DNA from: Thelonectria olida
Taxonomy: Eukaryota; Ascomycota; Sordariomycetes; Hypocreales; Nectriaceae
DNA length: 64,000 bases
Assembly (NCBI GenBank): GCA_020736575.1
Contig: JAGPYM010000015.1
Span: forward strand, 930,001-994,000
Reading direction: 5' to 3'
Shown one piece after another: positions 19,846-30,759 of this stretch. The notes under the pieces are model-generated. The model made no database searches. It worked only from the letters and a program-made list of their open reading frames with translations, and was not told where the DNA came from. Every line of letters starts with the position of its first letter. The stretch's first letter is position 1. Both the position numbers and the translations under genes were made by a program.

Positions 19846-22196
19846 ATGTCCAACCCCCGCGTCCCCGCTCCCACCGGTCAACAGACATGCATTAGTTTCT
19901 CAACTAGAGCTGACTTTCCCCGCGTTCTCGCAGCTTGTCAGCGATGTAAGTGGCCAAGGTAACGTAATGGACGTTGCAAAGGGGCGGAGCATTGCCGCTT
20001 TCGGGGCGGAAGCGGTCACAAGATAATTCAACTGCGAGAATCACATCCGCCCCCGACTTGGATCTTTTCATTCTCTGCCCGTGCCGCCAAACAGCTTTTC
20101 GGTGGCAAGCTAGACAACAGACCAGTTCAGTATTAACCCGACACTTCGACTCACCGCCCCGATCCGCATTGGGAAGCAATGGAAATTGTGTGGCAGTCAT
20201 CCAACTCGTCATCCAGGAAGCGCGTGTCACGAGATAAGTCTTAGATACCGAGAGACACTGAGAGAAAACGAATCAGCTGATTGTACCTTCTGTCTTTACC
20301 GTGTCAGATTTGCCGTGTTCGGAAAAAGAGGTGCTTCCACCTTGAGACGGTGCCAGCGATTCAAGGGGCTGCGCTGGGTCCTCAATCAGAGACAACTACT
20401 CGAGAATCAAGCCCAGCTCCATGCCGGGCGGGCCCTTATAATCCCGAGTCCGTTCTCGAAGATCTTTCCTATGCTGCCGCTCCTGTTATCGCCCCCAGTA
20501 TCGAACCGCCAGCGCCATGTCCCGTACCTACGTCGCCAGACCAGAGTATCGATCAACCAGAATCCCTACGCGGTAACAGTCCATCTCGGGTTGACCTTGA
20601 AAAGGCCCAACGTCAGGCGATATGGTACAAGAGACATAGATGGAGAGCCGTCCCAAGATTGTCCGAGCACCAGAAACAGCATCTCGAACAAGTCGGTGCA
20701 TTCCTTGAACTGCCAAAGGCGACAACAGATGGCCTTCTGCCCATTTACATCTCGCTTCTCGATGATCTCGTCCCAGTCGTGGACGGGGCTCGTGTGTTCC
20801 GTGACCATAGCAACGGTCAGTCTTCCATCTACCTCGTCAGGGCCATCTGTCTCGTCTCCTGCAAAGCCTTCCAAGCAGCTCCGTTTCTACGCCTGGGTGA
20901 TGATACACCGCTGCTGGAGCCTCTTGAATTCGCATCCACGCTCTTGACGGGTCTCGATGCGGCTATCCGAGCTGATCTTGAGCCTGATCGAGTCACCAAT
21001 GTCCAGATCTTGACGTTAATGCACCTGCACAATGATGGAACATCTGGAGTAGACCGCTCGCTGCGTCATCTATCACAAGCCATATGTGAGGCTTGGTCTC
21101 TTTCTTTGCACCACCGAGTTCCCGGAAATTCCGATCAAGATCAGTGTGACTTGCTGTGGTGGTCCCTGAGAAACCTCGATCGGTTGAACAAACCAATTAC
21201 AGCTGGAGCCGCACCATTCATGATTGACGATTCTGACATTTCCATCAAGCGCACAACCCCGATACAAGGCAGCTATCGTTCCCAACTTATGGGTGTGGCC
21301 TTGGTTCTGGGAGATCTCATGGTCAAGGCAACCAGGGTCTACAAGGCCAGCTCTACAGCTGTCGTCGATGACTGTGACGAGTTCCCTTTACTCTCGGATC
21401 TTACATCAGGCACTGAGTTTGATCGGTTTTACCGACCCCACCAAGGTGCGATTCTCAACTCGAGGCACAGGCCCTGGTCCTCACTTAACTAACATGCAAT
21501 CACGGAGTAGCGTATCTCGAGATATGGTACCATGTTGCTGCCATGCTTTCTTGTCGATACAGCGGGCCCGGGAGCGCCCTCTACAGTCGACGTCTCGCAT
21601 CGACAGACCAAATTCTCAAGATTATCTCTGATGGAGGGACTGGGAGCCTTCCGCCGCTTCCACTTATACCATACGCCGTTTCGATGTGCACGACAGTGAT
21701 ATACCGGGCTTTGCGTGACAGTCAGCGAGATGTCAATGCCACATGTAAAGATCTTCGCCTTTGTTGCAATGCGCTCGACTCACTTGGCCAACGGTGGACG
21801 AGTGTGAAAGGTGTGGCTAGACTCGCGAAGAAGCTATTGAGAGTGGCCAAGTCGCGAAGCAGCAACGAACAGTCCAACGACGGACATGATGCTGCTCGAT
21901 GCGAGCCTAGCGCTGCGGCTACCACCAACTCGCTAGTAATCGCTGAAGGATGTTCACTTACAGGCGCTGCAAGCCACCACCGGGAGAGCGACGTGGCAAG
22001 ATTGGAGCGAGCAGATCTTCCCCTCCCCAGCAGGCTTGACGCTTTGAACGAAGCAGGCAGCGATGGGTCCTGCTTTCAGCTGGACATGGCTTTTAACGAC
22101 TTATTCGATGATGGAATGCTCAATGGATTCCGAGATCCCGCAACATGGGAACTGTTTCACATGGACAGCGAGGGGCAAGGGTTTGTGGAATCGTGA
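19846..22196 (+). CDS. Zn2Cys6-type transcription factor, DNA-binding region unclear
   Basis: ATG 19846 with a first intron 19877-19933 gives MSNPRVPAPTACQRC, a textbook start of a Zn2Cys6 factor. A GTAAGT donor follows at 19946. The continuation is not clean. From about 20308 the frame reads ICRVRKKRC, but the second Cys triad is not in that frame. The alternative frame gives RCQRFKGLRWVL, with Phe and Trp where Cys is expected. From about 20440 the protein is intact: IWYKRHRWRAVPRLSE, FLELPKATTDGLLPIYISLL and an acid-rich regulatory domain. After an intron at 21446-21507 comes the C-terminal part to 22196 (YLEIWYHVAAMLSC...). The fungal transcription factor middle region is therefore convincing. 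The DNA-binding domain may be damaged, or may need an intron model I cannot see. Confidence 0.6.
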
Positions 22197-22618
22197 ATAG
22201 AATCAGTCAATCGAGAGACTCATTCCCAGGCTCCACCAACTAAAGTTCCCCCACATCCCAGCTATAATAAGAGCATGGCATCACGCCACAAGCACCAAAA
22301 TCTAACTTCATTCGCTCATGAGAGATAGCTTCTCTCCAACAGCAGGACTGCCATGATATCATGCCAGCGCCAGCGCTTGCTAAGGTTTCAGGTATGTCAT
22401 GTTCAGTGACGTGTCAGGCTTCTGTGCTTCCTGCCAGGAGCGTGAATCGGCAATGACGTCAATGGCTTCGGGCTCCTGCTCTCCTCATCTGAAAAGCAGC
22501 AACAACCTCAAACCCCGCAAAACCTCCAGCTCCTCATCGTCATCATCACCTTATCGAGACCTCTTCTTCCTTTCTGTATCCTTTTCCCAGCCCATCAAAC
22601 AGACCGCCCTCGTCCGCC
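22197..22618. other. intergenic, no gene seen
   Basis: The interval contains a TATAATAAG at 22263-22271, too far (about 350 bp) from the next ATG to be assigned with confidence. A Ser-rich short frame here is low complexity. Confidence 0.4.
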
Positions 22619-24286
22619 ATGTCCTCTCTCGTCGACACTTTGACTGCCTCTGGAGGCACGGAATCCGCAGGTGAGACGCTCCCGTCCGAGCCTCTACGTT
22701 CACGATTCCGCATTCACGTTCCCGTCACCTCCCTGACTACCCATGTAGGGTCGTCTCGCTCACATTTGAGAAGGCTTCCTCAACGACATCATCGCCCAGC
22801 TATGGCCGAACATTAACGTCGCCGGCGGCAACATAATCAAGCAGGTGGTCGAGCCCATGCTGGCTTCCATGCTCCCCGGCCCTCTCGCGACGATGCGCTT
22901 TGTCAAGCTGGATTTTGGGCCCACCCCAATCCGGTTCTCTCGCGTAGACGTTCACAAAACCGCACTCCAAGGCATCAAGCTTGACATGGACTTGGAATGG
23001 GACGGCCGGTGTGATTTCGAGCTCGAAGGCAACATGGTGCCCAAAGTGGTAACGTTCACCACCATCTGCCGCCGACGGCGGTTGCTCTCTACAGCTGACT
23101 AAGTATCGACTGAATAGGGAATCGAGCACGTAAAATTGAAGGGAAGACTGTCAGTCTTGCTCTGTCCCTTGACAAACATCATCCCTCTGGTATGAGCTCC
23201 AGGCGGGTCAAAAACGCGCTGTGCTCAGATGCTAATACCAAAGGCCACCAGATTGGAGCCGCCCAGATCGCCTTCATTAATCCGCCGACTCTTGAACTCG
23301 ACTTCACTGATGCCGCCAACATCGCCGACTTTTCCCTAATAGACAAGGCCATTCGCAAGGTCATTCTCAATATCATTGCTTCTATGGCGGTCTTGCCCAA
23401 CCGCTTCCTCGTCAAGCTCGACGCTTCCAACGACTACTTCAAGACCTTTCAGCACCACCTCGGTGTCATTCGCCTCACAATTGGCACCGCTACCGGGATA
23501 ACAGGCCCAAAGAAGAGCGGGGCCAAGCGACTACTGGAAAAGCTCGTCAAAGACGTTCCTGATTGCTATTGCGAAGTCAACGTCGGTGCGGAGGGGGAGT
23601 GGCGCACTTCGACGCAGAAAAATAAACACGATCCAGAGTGGAACGAGACACACGATTTCCTCGTCACAGATCATGATCAATGCATCACTATTGACGTGCA
23701 GGACGACGATTTGGGCAGTGACGACGACATTGGCATCGCTTCCACGACAGTCAAGCAGATTCTTTTGGCCGGTGGCACCCAAGAGCTCAATCTTGTTCAC
23801 AAAGGCCAGCCCACCGAAAGCAAGCTGACAGTGCATGCCAAATTCTATAACTTCATCGGCGATTCTGACAGTATTTCGGCCGCCGGGAGTCAAAGCGAGG
23901 GACAAATCTGCGGGCTTGCATCTGTACTCATTGCTGGCGTCGTCGGACTGACAGGTCAACGGGATGAGCTCAATCCTAGCGTGAAGGTATCATGGGGCGA
24001 CAAGGAGTTTGTCACACCTGGCAAGACTTATAGCCCGGGGACGGACATTTTCAACCCAGCCTTTGATGCAGCCTTTCGGTTCCCCATCACGGCCGACAAG
24101 ATTGCCGACCCGCCGAGTTTTCAACTGACGCTGATGAACGGGACGGAGAAGTCGGGGAGCTACGAGATTCCGTTTGCAAGCGTAGCGGGTGCTCGCGGTA
24201 TGGATCTCGAGGAGAAATTCGACGTGGGGTCCGGTGCGGCGGTTAGGGCTCGAGTTTCACTTCGCGGATTGCAGCTGGCCGAGTGA
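22619..24286 (+). CDS. SMP-like and double C2-domain lipid-binding protein
   Basis: Four exons (22619-22670, 22771-23048, 23118-23189, 23252-24286) total 1437 nt, giving 478 aa. Residues about 20-210 resemble an SMP lipid-transfer domain of the tricalbin/extended-synaptotagmin type (FLNDIIAQLWPNINVAGGN, LGPTPIRFSRVDVHK-like segments, PLTNIIPLIGAAQIAF, PPTLELDFTD). The first C2 domain follows (GVIRLTIGTA, DPEWNETHDFLV, DVQDDDLGSDDDIG, with the acidic Ca2+-binding loops). A second C2-like region follows (NPSVKVSWGDKEF, NPAFDAAFRFPI). Unlike tricalbins it has no N-terminal hydrophobic hairpin, so it is probably soluble or peripheral. A role at membrane contacts or in lipid transport is inferred from family knowledge. 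All introns keep frame, and the first acceptor must be CATTTGAG at 22770. Confidence 0.8.
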
Positions 24287-24550
24287 TTTTGGAGAAAAGA
24301 ATATGTATTCACCCTCTAGGAAATGACGTGACGGGCAACATTGAACAGTATGGACCTAGCAAAGCAATGGACTGCTCTTTACCTCGCATAAGCAAAATTT
24401 CAAGCTCAGTATAGGCAATCTCATATTCTCAGCACCCTTCAGAGATATTCCGCACGATCAGAAAGGGGGCAGAGGCAACATGGTTGACATTAATTCAAAT
24501 ACATGTTCTGATTCCTGAACTACGCTTTTGCATGGCCCCCCAAAACCATT
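24287..24550. other. convergent intergenic gap
   Basis: A 264-bp gap lies between two convergent stop codons. It presumably holds both 3' UTRs. Nothing else is visible. Confidence 0.4.
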
Positions 24551-25873
24551 CTACCATCGGACCAAATCCTGCACATTGACTGGCAATCCCGACTTCATCG
24601 ACTGGTTCGCTCCAACACCTACCAGCACCGCATTGCCACCATCTCGAATGTAAGCAGCCCGCTTGAAGCTGTCATTCGTACCAAGAATAACATCCCGCAT
24701 GATAAGAGGATCTCCTCCGCCGTGGCCGCCTTCCCCCTTGACCACGTCAACGACATACGGCTCCTTAAATAGAGGATAGACCACAATCTTGGTCTGCTCG
24801 ACACCGCCCTGGATGTAGTCCTTGTCCTTGCCCGTGTCACTTTCCTTGACAACAGGCTCGCCTCCCGCCGAGTAGCCGCTCTCGACGAGGTTAATCTCAA
24901 TGCGCCCCTTCGTGCCGTTAAAAACGCAGCGGTAGCCCTCCCACGGGGCGTACGCGTACGTGTTGTACGTCATGACGGCGCGGTTCTTGTACTTGATGAT
25001 CATCGAAAGCGTGTCCTCGATGGTGATGCCGTCGGTAAAGCAGTTTCGATCACGGATGTAGCCGTCTTCATGCTCAGCTTCCAAGTACAACTTCTTCAGC
25101 TTCTCATTCTCGTCAATGTGGATGGCAAACGGGTCGTCCTTGGCCGCCTCGTTGTTGAGATAGCGGTCGCCGAGGTTGTCGACGCCTCGCTTCTGCGCGT
25201 TCTCCTTGCCGTAGAAGCGCAGGCCTCCGACGCAGTAGACCATCTCGGGCTCCGTGTTGAGCCAGTAGTGGACCAGGTCGAAGTGGTGGATCGACTTGTG
25301 CATTTGAATGCCGCCGCTGTTTTCCTTGATGCGGTGCCAGCGACGCATAAAGTCGGATCCGTGAGCGCAGTCCAGGATCCAGTCCATGTGCACCGTTGTG
25401 ATCTCGCCAATGACGCCCGAGTCAATGAGCTCGCGCATCTTGGTGTGGTGAGGAGCGTAGCGGTAGTTGAAGAGGACGCGGACTTGCTTGCCCGTCTTTT
25501 TCTCGGCGTCAACCATGAGCTGAAGTTTCTCCTCGTCAATCGTCATGGGCTTCTCGGTGATGGCGTCGCAGCCGAGCTCCATGGCGCGGATGCAGTAGAC
25601 GTGGTGGAAGCGATCGATGGTGAGGACAATGACGACGTCGGGCTTCTGCTCCGCGACCATCTTGTCAAAGTCGTCGGCTTTGTAGGTGGGCAAACGGGCA
25701 GCGCCGAGCTCGACAATGGCATCGTTGGCAGCATTCATGCGAGTTTGGTTGGTATCGCAGAGGGCCACAAGCTGAGCAGCGTGTTTGAATTCTTTGATGA
25801 TGCTTTCGTAGTAGAATGCTGAGCGAATGCCGGTGCCGACGATGGCGTATCTTTTGATCTGAGGTGAAGCCAT
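24551..25873 (-). CDS. Gfo/Idh/MocA family oxidoreductase
   Basis: Intronless, 440 aa from the ATG at 25873. A longer open frame upstream (to 25933) would add about 20 residues, but the later ATG (MASPQIKRYAIVGTG) places the Rossmann fold normally at the N-terminus and sits about 80 bp after a TATA-like box. The nucleotide-binding motif is IVGTGIRSAFY, a slightly unusual glycine pattern (GTGIRS). TEKPMTIDEEKLQLMVDA is the family EKP signature. GGIQMHKSIHHFDLVHYWL carries the conserved HxxH-type active-site region (K and H residues). The protein probably uses NAD(P) to oxidise or reduce a sugar or sugar-like alcohol in the cytosol. Substrate unknown. The length is somewhat above the usual 330-400 aa because of a C-terminal extension. 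Confidence 0.9.
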   Translation of the reverse strand: MASPQIKRYAIVGTGIRSAFYYESIIKEFKHAAQLVALCDTNQTRMNAANDAIVELGAARLPTYKADDFDKMVAEQKPDVVIVLTIDRFHHVYCIRAMELGCDAITEKPMTIDEEKLQLMVDAEKKTGKQVRVLFNYRYAPHHTKMRELIDSGVIGEITTVHMDWILDCAHGSDFMRRWHRIKENSGGIQMHKSIHHFDLVHYWLNTEPEMVYCVGGLRFYGKENAQKRGVDNLGDRYLNNEAAKDDPFAIHIDENEKLKKLYLEAEHEDGYIRDRNCFTDGITIEDTLSMIIKYKNRAVMTYNTYAYAPWEGYRCVFNGTKGRIEINLVESGYSAGGEPVVKESDTGKDKDYIQGGVEQTKIVVYPLFKEPYVVDVVKGEGGHGGGDPLIMRDVILGTNDSFKRAAYIRDGGNAVLVGVGANQSMKSGLPVNVQDLVRW

Positions 25874-25950
25874 GGTGTGGTAGAAGATGAATCTTTGAAC
25901 TATGTTCTGAGGGATGAAGAGTTGTTGGTCCAAAGTGACCGCGAAGGCAT

Positions 25951-25960
25951 CTTATATGCG
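25951..25960 (-). promoter_or_regulatory. TATA-like box for the Gfo/Idh/MocA gene
   Basis: On the minus strand CGCATATAAG lies about 80 bp upstream of ATG 25873. Position and motif fit a core promoter element. Confidence 0.4.
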
Positions 25961-26640
25961 CATTCTTCCCCTCGAGACATCATCTTTCCGTCCTCGTTAC
26001 GCATCGGAACAGGATCGGTTTGTCCCGACCCAGAGTAGGTATAGTGCAACTTCTCCGCAGATCTTCAACACTCCCACTCCCGATGTAACTCTCAAGTAGA
26101 CACTTCTATCATGCAGTCCACTATGTAGATATCTTCGGAAAAGGACATGAGGACTCAAGAATCGCCTAAAAAAAAAAAAGTGGCATTAAGAGAGACGTGG
26201 CCTTCGACGAGTTCATGTCGAGGGGGGTCAAGCCGCTGTGTCAAAATTATGAAGAAATTCGCCCAATAATTCAGAACGTGGCCTACGGTCAGAAAGCCAT
26301 TTTGGGGCTGCGCCAATTGGAGTGGCGCACGTAGTCTCTCGGCACGTTGTGCAGATCTCATACTTCTTCAAGAGGATGGAACCGGCGAGGAGAGCAGAGT
26401 CAAGAAATGTTAGTATAGATGGCTATTCGTCTGGATATATCTATGTCAAGTCACACGCCGATAACACCATTCCCGCGTCGAGTCCTTCCTCATAACAAAA
26501 GTACAGGCATAATAAGTATGCAGGTAAAAAGAAATCGCTTGAAGCATCGCAAAGAGGGATGAGATGAACATTCTCGCTCCGATATCATCACCGTCACAAT
26601 AAAAGGCGACACCATTCGCTACCATTCCTTTCATCCTCCT
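25961..26640. other. intergenic, no gene seen
   Basis: The interval holds a run of 12 A's near 26168-26179 and short unsupported frames. It separates two minus-strand genes. Confidence 0.4.
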
Positions 26641-28234
26641 TTAGGCTAGCCGGACATCTTCAAACCCAGGAGTCGTCGGTGGGAGGTTTCTGGGCGGCAG
26701 GGCTGGTGGAGGACCCCGGGGTTTTACACTACCAGCTGCAGCATCGGAGCCTCCAGTCTTCTCCTCATGGCCCGCGAAGGCCTCCACGGTATACTCTTGG
26801 TGCTTGTCATTCTCACGCTCCTCGAAACTCCACGGATTATCATGTGAACCGGTATAAGGGCTTCTGCCACCCTTTGCGACAGTGTACTCCGCTTCGGTAA
26901 CCTCTTCATAGATGCTGTGGTCGTCTCCTTGTGCCATGTCCCGATGGCTCAGGCTATCAGGAGTGGTACTTCCGACGGGAGTAATAATGACAGGTTCTGT
27001 CTGCGTTCCAGCCTCGGATGTAGTGTAGGATCGATCTCTCGTATGGGAGACGGGTGTCGAGGTGTAGCTCTCGCGATTGGTCTTTGTTTCCATGCTCCTT
27101 CGGTAGAATTTGTTGTAGATGGGACTTGAGGGGCTGGGGTTGTACTCAAACGCCTCACTTGACGGCCGTGAGCGGGTTGCAGCGTCGTGAATTTCCAGGC
27201 CTTCCCTTTCCAGCGCCAGCACGCCGTATGGATCTGGATCCTCGGGGTCTGGGATGCCGAATATCTTGTCATCGCTTGGGGCCTCAACATCTACATCGCC
27301 TGGCGCTGGCTGACCCTCCAGCTCGTCCATCAGCTCCGAATCGACGTCAGTCCGGCCCTCGGCAGCTTTCAACGTCTCCATGAGCATCTTGATCTCCGGT
27401 GGCGGGTGACGTGCTTTCCCGGCCAAGATATCAGCGACACCTATCGTCTCTCCATAAAAGCGCGCGTTTTCGTCTGTACGTTCGATGATGATTGTGCCGT
27501 CGACCTGGACGCCGGCATAGAAACCACGAGATTTGAGATAGGTGAAGACTGGTCTGTTCGCTTGTTTCCATTTCCCGTCATTCTCCAAAACTCCGCCAGC
27601 TCCGACAGGGCCGGCGACTGCGCTGATCTCGCCGCCCAGGGTCGCTCGGATCTTGGTGAAAGCTTCGAGAGCCTTGCGGTTGTTGATGACTACGACGCAG
27701 TCATAGATGTCTACGCCGACGAGAAATCCCAAACCGGCCGTGTGCAGCATGATGCCGGAAGGAGGCGACCACGATCCATCCTCTTTGCGGGCAACCAGGA
27801 CGCCGGATCCGCCGGCTCCTGAGACCCATAGACCGGTGCGCATCGTCGTGAAGATTGCGAGGCCGACGGCGTTCTCTATGACCTTTTGGGGAATTTTCTT
27901 TAGCACGCGCTGTTTCTGATTTGGACCAGCCTGCTCAGACGTCTTCTCTGGCTCAGTATAGAAGCCATCCTCTAAGTCTTGGGTTAGCGTCTCCTGCTTA
28001 AAGATACTATGGCAGAAGGGAAAGCTCACTGCAGAATGATCTGAGAATTCTAGCCGCCTTGTCGCTCTCCTTGTCGAGTGTCGTAGGCCAGAAAGCTTCA
28101 CTGCCGATTCGGTTGGACAGTCTATTGACGGGTGCCCCAAGTTTATCAGCCCATCCCCAGACTTTATCGAAGCCTTTCTTGCTCTGCGTCTTGGTCGTGT
28201 CCCAGGACGGCAGCTTGGCCGTCACTTTTTGCAT
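26641..28234 (-). CDS. SH3YL1/Ysc84-like (DUF500) actin-regulatory protein
   Basis: Two exons (28234-28030 and 27971-26641, intron 58 bp) encode 511 aa. Residues about 30-290 match the Ysc84/SH3YL1 lipid- and actin-binding domain: FDKVWGWADKLGAPVNRLSN, KKIPQKVIENAVGLAIFTTM, GAGGSGVLVARKEDGSWSPP, GLGFLVGVDIYDCVVVINN and SAVAGPVGAGG. The yeast protein works with Las17/WASP in endocytic actin patches. Here the C-terminal half is disordered (Ser, Thr, Pro, Glu rich) and ends with a proline-rich stretch (RGPPPALPPRNLPPTTPG), a likely SH3 ligand. It has no SH3 domain of its own, which differs from Ysc84 itself but is common in filamentous fungi. A TATA-like AGTATAAAGG lies about 110 bp upstream of the ATG. 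Confidence 0.9.
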
Positions 28235-29291
28235 CGTGAACGATTCGCAGTCTGGTGTCGAATGATCCGCTGCTAGGGCCGAAAGAGAGAAGATTGGAGA
28301 TTCACTGACGTGTGGTGAGAAGTGTGGCGGCTTATTCCCACCTTTATACTGCGTATACCTAAGCTTCGCTCTAACTTCCGCTCGTTCCGAAGGCCGCCGC
28401 CATATGATCAACCAGCCTATGACACATTCCAGCGGATTCGACGGCGCCCGGGAGAAGCTGGAAATCAAGGCAATTATGCAGGGCTTCGGCGGCGCCGGCG
28501 GCAGTACGTCAGTCGGAAGAAATGGGGTTGAACAGAATATTCAGACAGCCCAACGCTGATTTTGCCCACCGTACGGAGATTCCGATGACGGGTAGCTCGG
28601 CAGCTGAATAACTATGCGCCCAATAATCACCAACTGGAACTCGGAAGTCATGCATTCTTCTGCTGCGGTGCAAGAACCTCCGGCTTGCTTATCAAAGGCG
28701 CTCCAGGTTTCGCTGATTAATCTCTGGTTATTGAGAACTTGCAAGCTTGTCTCTCACCGACCAAATGCGTTGTGCTCCGGGTTCATAAAGGCATTTTCTC
28801 CTTATTTAAATATGTATAATAACCAAATAGCGAATATCTCAACATGGCAATGGCTTCAATCTCGAAAGGAGCCCTACACTGACTCCTGAGAAATATGATC
28901 GGGCCCGAATAATATTATCCACCAACGTCGAGCGATAATGAGCCAGAGGGAACAATGAAACTAGAAGCATTCGCAACAAGGTGCACATTTCCAGGAAAAG
29001 GAATCCAAGTGCCCATTGGCTTGTTCAGGAGGTATGCACAAAGGGCATGAATAATTGGGACCTAATTCCAGCTTTCGTATGAAAATACACACCTGAACAG
29101 GCTTGATTGTCCGAACAAAGGGAAGAGAACAAATGAAACATCACATATGCTAAGCTCATCTATATAAGCCCCGTCATTTCTCGAGCATTCCTTTAGTCGG
29201 CCACACTGATCACTTGCAGACATTTACCATCAACGCTCCTCCAGGGTACACATGACACCCGTAAAGATTTCCAACCTCAGTTCCCTCTATC
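28235..29291. promoter_or_regulatory. divergent intergenic region with two TATA-like boxes
   Basis: A TATA-like element AGTATAAAGG on the minus strand at 28341-28350 serves the Ysc84-like gene. TATATAAG at 29161-29168 on the plus strand lies about 125 bp before ATG 29292. I see no gene in the rest of the 1.06 kb gap. Confidence 0.45.
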
Positions 29292-29822
29292 ATGGCATCG
29301 AATACTAGACGACGCGCTCACACTCGCAGTGGGCCAGAAGAAGTGTCTTGTGAGACACTTTCTTCTCGACAAACCATAAGGGAGCGTCCAAGTTATTATA
29401 AGAGAGCACTTGAAAGCCAGTTGGCTGATATGAGTCTAACTGCAAACAATCCAACTATTGAGGCTACTGTCGCCTCAAGAGAGCACGATATCCAACAAAG
29501 CATCGACGCCATTCTGACCGAAGAGAAGGCTCTGCGCCGAAGGATGAGGAGACTTCTCGCGGAACGTGAAAAACTCCCACTGCTCAATCGATCAACAGAC
29601 AAAGAGCTCCGAGGGGGGGTCGACCTGTTCCTGTCTATGAACAAGACTTTGCGTGTTATGGCGGAATATGTAAGATTGCACCGCGACCACGTCACCATTG
29701 CTACAGAGGAGCAGGAGCAACGATGGGAGGTCGACTTAAGCGGCTATGAGCGCAACGCCTGCTTCTTACGAGAGTCGGAATGGAAGGATCAAGAGACACA
29801 TGAAAAACCACGCAAATATTAG
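29292..29822 (+). CDS. hypothetical coiled-coil protein
   Basis: Single exon, 176 aa, with a TATA-like TATATAAG about 125 bp upstream. The middle of the protein is highly charged, with heptad-like Leu/Ile spacing (IDAILTEEKALRRRMRRLLA and neighbours), suggesting a coiled coil from about residue 55 to 150. No signal peptide, membrane segment or catalytic motif is visible. I recognise no family. It lies alone between the Ysc84-like and HET-domain genes. Frame length, composition and promoter placement support a real gene, but a chance open frame cannot be excluded. Confidence 0.55.
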   Translation: MASNTRRRAHTRSGPEEVSCETLSSRQTIRERPSYYKRALESQLADMSLTANNPTIEATVASREHDIQQSIDAILTEEKALRRRMRRLLAEREKLPLLNRSTDKELRGGVDLFLSMNKTLRVMAEYVRLHRDHVTIATEEQEQRWEVDLSGYERNACFLRESEWKDQETHEKPRKY

Positions 29823-30759
29823 GCATTCGAGCAGGCTGGCCCATGGCTGAAGGGTCTTTCTCAGAATGAAACAACGAAGAACAGCTGGGTAGTTCTAAAC
29901 ATCAATTTTAAGGATGCACGTTGGATGCATTAAGTCAAGCGACGGAGAATAAAAGCCGACGAGTGGTTTCAGGCTGTCATCGTTTATTGCTTCTTACACA
30001 TCGGGGTTTTCTTTAACTAGGTCTTACATGTCTGGTGGTTTGGTCGCGTCTCCATGAATGCCAGCAACCAACTACCCTATGGTTATAGGTGAAGCTGACT
30101 TGGAAAAGATCACAGCGCGCATCATTACTGTTGAATGAGAGATTGAAGGTGCTGAAATATTGAATGACTGCTCATGGAGTATCTTAATATGCTGCAGAGC
30201 TAGGAGTCTAAACAGATCATCGATAAAGGAGGACATGTAGGCATCGAAGGGGGATATCCCCGTCTGCAATGGTTTTTTTTTCAGTCAAGAGCCAAACGCT
30301 ATCGTCAACCGAATCTGGCCAGCTTAGAGGCTGTTCAGTAATGAAAAAGTCAATTTAAACAAAAGGAGTTCAGTTACTTGAGTTGGAGTGAAGGCCTGCA
30401 GGTGACAGAAGAGCACATCTGAACACCTGAGCGAAAGGAGGAATCAACATGACGACGGTGACATGCATAGAGTTGGCAACTGGCTAGTGGAGAATGCAAA
30501 CGGCCAGCTGTCATTCAGCGATTGACACCCAATTGTTAACCAGTAAAGTGGTTTTCACGACTGTGGTGGTGGTGGCCGAGACCCGGCCGTGGCTTGCCAA
30601 GCAGCAACAGAAAGCCAGATACGGCCTAGAGGTCAGCACAGCTGAAGAAAATCTTGGCTGAAAACGAACATACACGTCTGACAATCCAGGATAAAATCTG
30701 TCCTGTCTCCTTCATCTGCATCTTCGTCTCACGTCCCATGTCGCTCTCAAGCAATCGCC
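29823..30759. other. intergenic, no gene seen
   Basis: A GGT-rich run (near 30563-30574) and short frames occur here, with no family signal. It presumably holds the promoter of the HET gene. Confidence 0.4.

Noticed and set aside
25070..25822. 250-codon plus-strand frame
   Set aside because: Antisense to the Gfo/Idh/MocA gene; Val/Asp/Leu-rich composition is the mirror of the sense codons.
27187..27822. 211-codon plus-strand frame
   Set aside because: Antisense to the Ysc84-like exon 2; no motif.
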